Assembly: GCA_034769895.1 (NCBI GenBank)
Contig: CM068368.1
Coordinates: 689,021,877-689,085,876 of the forward strand
DNA: 64,000 nucleotides
Reading direction: 5' to 3'
From: Magicicada septendecula
Taxonomy: Eukaryota > Arthropoda > Insecta > Hemiptera > Cicadidae
Part shown: piece by piece, positions 60,534 to 64,000 of the stretch
Numbering within the stretch: the stretch's first letter is position 1
How the letters are laid out: each line of letters begins with the position of its first letter
The notes under the pieces: model-generated
Seen by the model: only the letters and a program-made list of their open reading frames with translations
The model's database searches: none
Told to the model about the DNA's origin: nothing
Program-made: the position numbers and the translations under genes

Positions 60534-61205
60534 TAAATACTATGAAGGTGTCGTCTACAGACCGTGTATAAGAAACAAATTTATCATAGAATCGGTTATA
60601 GTCAGACAATAAAAATTTATTCTCATAATAGTTCATATATATTTCGGCCAAAAGTCCACTTAGAGGTGAACCCATAGCCAAACCTTCCTCTTGGTTAAAA
60701 TACTTGTTGTCATGAGTGTAATAATTTTGCTGTACTATAATCTGTAACAAAGATAGGAGTTCACCTATCTGTTTTTTGTTTAGAATACCTGTTGTAGTTA
60801 AATTTACCTTTAGAATTTTTAATGTTTCCAAAACCGGAATATTTGTATATAAATTGACAATGTCCATCGAGACAAGTTTATAACTAGGTGTAATCTCCAT
60901 ATCTTTAATTTTATTTATGAATTCAAAGGTGTTCTTTACATTGTGGATATTTTCTAATTTTATGCTGTTCTTAATAATTTGTTGCAGTTTTTTGGCTATT
61001 TTATAATTAGGGGCGGTCGTATAGTTAATCAAAGGTCATATAGGAATGTTTTGTTTGTGTAATTTGGGCAGTCCCGTAAATTCAGGTGCCTTAGGTTTGA
61101 TTTGTTTCATATTCCGTCTGATTTGTGTGTCAAGTAAATTTACACATGTATTAATAGCTGAATTTATGATTTTAGTGTGTTTTTCGGTCGGGTCATCATT
61201 TAACC
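60502..61205 (-). pseudogene. Penelope-like element: reverse transcriptase, partial
   Basis: Readable motifs are GLPKLHKQN (near 61070), then YKLVSMDIVNLYTNIPVLET, EEGLAMGSPLSGLLAEIYMN and SYTRSVDDTFIVF. The VDD box is the polymerase centre; the MGSPLS block is typical of this group. An in-frame TGA lies near 61032. The N-terminus is missing at the truncated 5' end. Confidence 0.8.
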
Positions 61206-61230
61206 GACCCGAACGAAAAACACACTAAAA
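61170..61230. repeat. Palindrome at the Penelope/Gypsy junction
   Basis: Arms 61170-61194 and 61206-61230 are inverted copies (24 of 25 match) around an 11-bp spacer. The inner arm is the coding start of the truncated RT, so the outer arm is a snap-back copy made at the 5' end during insertion. Confidence 0.8.
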
Positions 61231-61231
61231 C

Positions 61232-61934
61232 TCTGTTGATCACCTCATCAAATTGGCATGAACACTGTGATAGAGTGGAGAGTTTTGAAAAAATTATCAG
61301 ATAACCATATTACCCTTAAGCTGGATAAATCAAAATTCATAGCCAGCAAGGTACAATTCTTAGGTTTTAATCTGACAGAAGAAGGCATCACCCCTTCGTC
61401 AGAGAAGGTTGAAGCCATACAACGATTCCCTACACCTAAAAATAAAAAACAGCTACAGTCTTTCCTTGGAATATGCAATTATTAACGGAAATTCCAGGAC
61501 AATTATTCCAAGCTAACAGCACAATTTCAAAAACAGCTATCCGCTAAAAATAAATGGACATGGGGAGCCGACCAAGACAAAATATTTGGACAAATAAAAG
61601 AAAAATTTTTAGACACCATATTTTACGCCATCCAGATTTCAAAAAGCCATTCTTCATGAATTGTGATGCGAGCGACGTGAGTGTCGGTGCTGTTTTATAT
61701 CAAGAAGATGATAAGGGGCAACATATGGTCATAAGCTTTGCAAGTAGAACCTTAAATGCATGTGAAAGGAACTACCACGTCACGGAAAAGGATCTACTTA
61801 GTGTTGTGTTCGCCTGCAACAAATTCAGGACGTACATTTTAGGATACAACATAACCGTGAGAAGTGACCATAGATCCATATCTTTCCTTAAACAATGCAA
61901 GCTTAGTCATGGAAGACTAACCCGATGGATATTA
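61232..61934 (+). pseudogene. Second copy of the element C pol: end of RT and RNase H (broken)
   Basis: Nearly identical to 41473-42166 from TTGATCACCTCATC onward, with the RNase H motifs MNCDASDVSVGAVLYQ and SDHRSISFLKQC. It begins abruptly at the Penelope palindrome and is cut by a mariner at the same base as in the first copy. Fossil with a few breaks. Confidence 0.85.
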
Positions 61935-63255
61935 CGAGGTGCTATCGGAAAGTTCCCGGACTGTACTTGGCACGGCTGTTGGACGTGACTGTACAACCTG
62001 GCGTCCCAGTGTCCGATTCCGTAATACGTAATGAGTCAGTCTGCCAAGTTTCGTTGCATTGTGAGGTTGTGTTCGGTCTACGCGTTGTGTATTTTAAGTG
62101 TGTGTTAACGTTCATTTGCTAATTTTATGATGGCTGATAAATTCGAGCAACGCGCGTGCATTAAGTTTTGTTTTAAACTTGGTAAATCGCCTACTGAAAC
62201 TTTTGCAATGCTTCGAGAAGCTTTTGAAGAACATTCCCTACACAGAACACAGGTTTTTGAGTGGTACGCTCGTTTCAAGGCCGGCAGAATGTCACTTGAA
62301 GATGATCACCGTTCAGGATGACCTTCCACGAGCAAAACGGATGAAAATGTTGAAAAAATTCGACAACTCATTCACGAAGACCGTCGTTAAACAATCCATG
62401 AGTTGTGTACAAGTGCCGGAATAAGCTATGGAAGCTGTCAAGAAATTCTAACTGAAAATTTAGGCATGCGCCGTGTTGCTGCGAAATTCGTCCCTCGGCT
62501 TTTGTCTGTGGATCAGAAACAGCGCCGTGTTGATGTGTGCAGTGAACTCAGAGAAACGTCTGAAAATGACCATACCTTCATCTCCAGGGTCATAACCGGT
62601 GATGAAAGGTGGTTTTATGGTTATGATCCAGAAACAAAACAGCAGTCGTCACAGTGGAAAAGTCCACAATCACCGAGACCAAAAAAAGCACGGCAGGTCA
62701 GAAGTGCAACAAAAACCATGCTCATTGAGTTTTTCGACATCAAAGGCATTGTCCATCGCGAGTTCGTGCCAGCTGGTGTTACAGTGAACTCAGATTTTTA
62801 TTGTGACATTTTGAGGCGGCTGAGACAAAATGTGCGATGAAAAAGGCCCAAATTGTGGGAAGACCAACACTGGCTGTTGCATCACGACAATGCACCTGCT
62901 CACGCTTCACTGAAAACAACAGAGTTTTTGACCAAAAACAATACGGCCACCGTCCCACACCCTTCATATTCACCAGATTTAGCCCCCTGTGATTTTTCTC
63001 TGTTCCCGAAAATAAAAATTCACATGAAAGGTCACCGTTTTGACACTGTAGAAGACATTAAGAAAAAACGCAGGAGGTGCTTAACAGCCTTCAGCAAAAG
63101 ACTTTTTTTGACACTTTCCAGGCATGGAAACAATGCTGGATTCGTTGTATCAATTCGCAGGGAGACTACTTTGAAGGAGATGGGAGCCATTAATGGCCTA
63201 GGTAAGCAAAAAGAATTTATTAGACCAAGTCCGGGAGCTTTCTGATAGCACCTCG
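61935..63255 (+). mobile_element. mariner transposon, copy 2 (1321 bp)
   Basis: Same length, TA duplication (61933-61934 and 63256-63257) and ends as 42167-43487. Beyond the right TA the host pol reads on at once (LQEYHINWEYIPGKKN), confirming a clean insertion in RNase H. Confidence 0.92.
62127..63193 (+). pseudogene. mariner transposase (DD34D), copy 2, dead
   Basis: Keeps all three catalytic Asp: TGDERWF, HHDNAPAH and YSPDLAPCDF, with exactly 34 residues between the last two. It carries TGA at 62319-62321 and the TAA at 62388-62390 that copy 1 also has. The shared TAA means the insertion was already dead before the two copies separated. Confidence 0.9.
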
Positions 63256-63257
63256 TA

Positions 63258-64000
63258 CTACTACAGGAATACCATATTAACTGGGAATACATACCAGGAA
63301 AGAAAAATACTGCTGCTGATATATTATCCCGTATCAACATACAGCAACAAACATTCGAGGGAGAGAAAGAACTGCTAGTCAAGGTATATAATATAATTAA
63401 GGATAGAACAGATCTGGAAAAAATAACGCTGGAAATAAGCAAACAGCAAAATGTGGATCCAAAAATAGTGAGTATCAGAGAAAGAATACTGAAAGAAGAA
63501 GGACCCATTGTACAGTATTATAAAGTACACGACAACTTATTATTCATTAAAAATAACCCTAACGTTGGAGAATGGAAACTAGTAATTCCATCTACTATAG
63601 AAGAACAAATAATCATGGACTACCACATCCAGTACGGCCATATGGGTGCCATGAAAGTAGTAAAAGCACTAGAGGAACAAGTGTATATCAAGAGTATTTA
63701 TCGAAAGGTAAGCAAAACCATACAAAAATGTCACATCTGTCAAATGGTAAAGTGCAACAATGCTAAAAAAGAGGGTATGATGATACCCATAATATCAAGC
63801 CAAAAATTAGAAAGAGTATTCCTTGATATCTGTGGTCCATTTCCTCGCAGTGGAGGAAGACACCGATTTAAATTCATAATAATCATATTCGATCACTTCA
63901 CCAAATATACAAAAATTGTACTCCATTAACCGTGCTACTACCAAGAAAATTATTGAAATTATATTAACAACTTTATACCAGAAGTGGGAAAACCTATGGC
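63258..64000 (+). pseudogene. End of RNase H and integrase of the second pol copy (runs off the window)
   Basis: INWEYIPGKKNTAADILSR is the usual end of Gypsy RNase H. The integrase zinc-binding domain follows (HIQYGHMGAMKVVKALEE, then CHICQMVKCNNAKK: the HHCC pattern) and the start of the catalytic core with LDICGPFPRSGG, whose Asp is the first of the DDE triad. The window ends inside the core. Part of a fossil element. Confidence 0.85.

Larger units (their letters stand above)
59051..61231 (-). mobile_element. Penelope-like element (incomplete)
   Basis: Minus-strand retroelement with a Penelope-type RT followed by a GIY-YIG endonuclease, an order specific to this group. A hammerhead-like motif lies in the 3' region. 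The right (5') end is truncated and abuts the second pol copy at 61232; the left end is set roughly. It is broken and inactive. Confidence 0.8.

Overview
The window is AT-rich eukaryotic DNA made almost entirely of transposable elements. The mix (mariner with a DD34D transposase, hAT- and piggyBac-like ends, a Penelope-like element, several Ty3/Gypsy elements with coiled-coil Gags) points to an arthropod, most likely an insect; the species cannot be told. I recognise no host gene, tRNA, rRNA or CRISPR array.

Bases 1-23961 are a head-to-tail array, cut by the window start, of one short LTR retrotransposon read on the minus strand. The unit is about 3.6 kb: a 1116-bp LTR (TGTAAC...GTTACA), an 18-nt tRNA-Lys primer site, a leader, a 289-codon coiled-coil/Cys-rich ORF, a second small ORF, about 1 kb of AT-rich non-coding DNA, and a hairpin followed by a poly-G polypurine tract. 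There are 7 LTRs, 6 full internal regions and one partial. The first four units alternate as an A-B-A-B dimer of about 7.23 kb. The array ends against an inverted, diverged relative of its own ORF (23962-24400).

Bases 24401-30200 hold a Ty3/Gypsy fossil (2.28-kb LTR, Gag, start of protease) abutting a plus-strand fossil LTR related to the array LTR. Bases 30200-40270 are mostly non-coding, with a piggyBac-like candidate, a hAT-like MITE with 8-bp target duplication, an LTR-like stretch, and remains of an IS630/Tc1-type transposase.

Bases 40270-59100 are nested: a Gypsy pol fossil (element C) carries a mariner; a gag-only Gypsy element with 2.87-kb LTRs (element B, flanked by ACAT) lies inside C; and B's 5' LTR carries a 2252-bp DNA transposon whose 466-aa transposase is open and has an unusually wide D-to-E spacing (DD82E/Sailor-like). 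Bases 59100-61231 are a Penelope-like element with RT, GIY-YIG and a hammerhead-like motif. Bases 61232-64000 are a second copy of the C-type pol with a mariner at the same site, running into integrase at the window end.

The LTR elements share a terminal style: LTRs begin TGTAAC, and where the 3' junction is visible a short poly-G tract precedes the LTR. I infer one Gypsy clade, with pol-bearing members possibly serving gag-only members (array element, element B) in trans.
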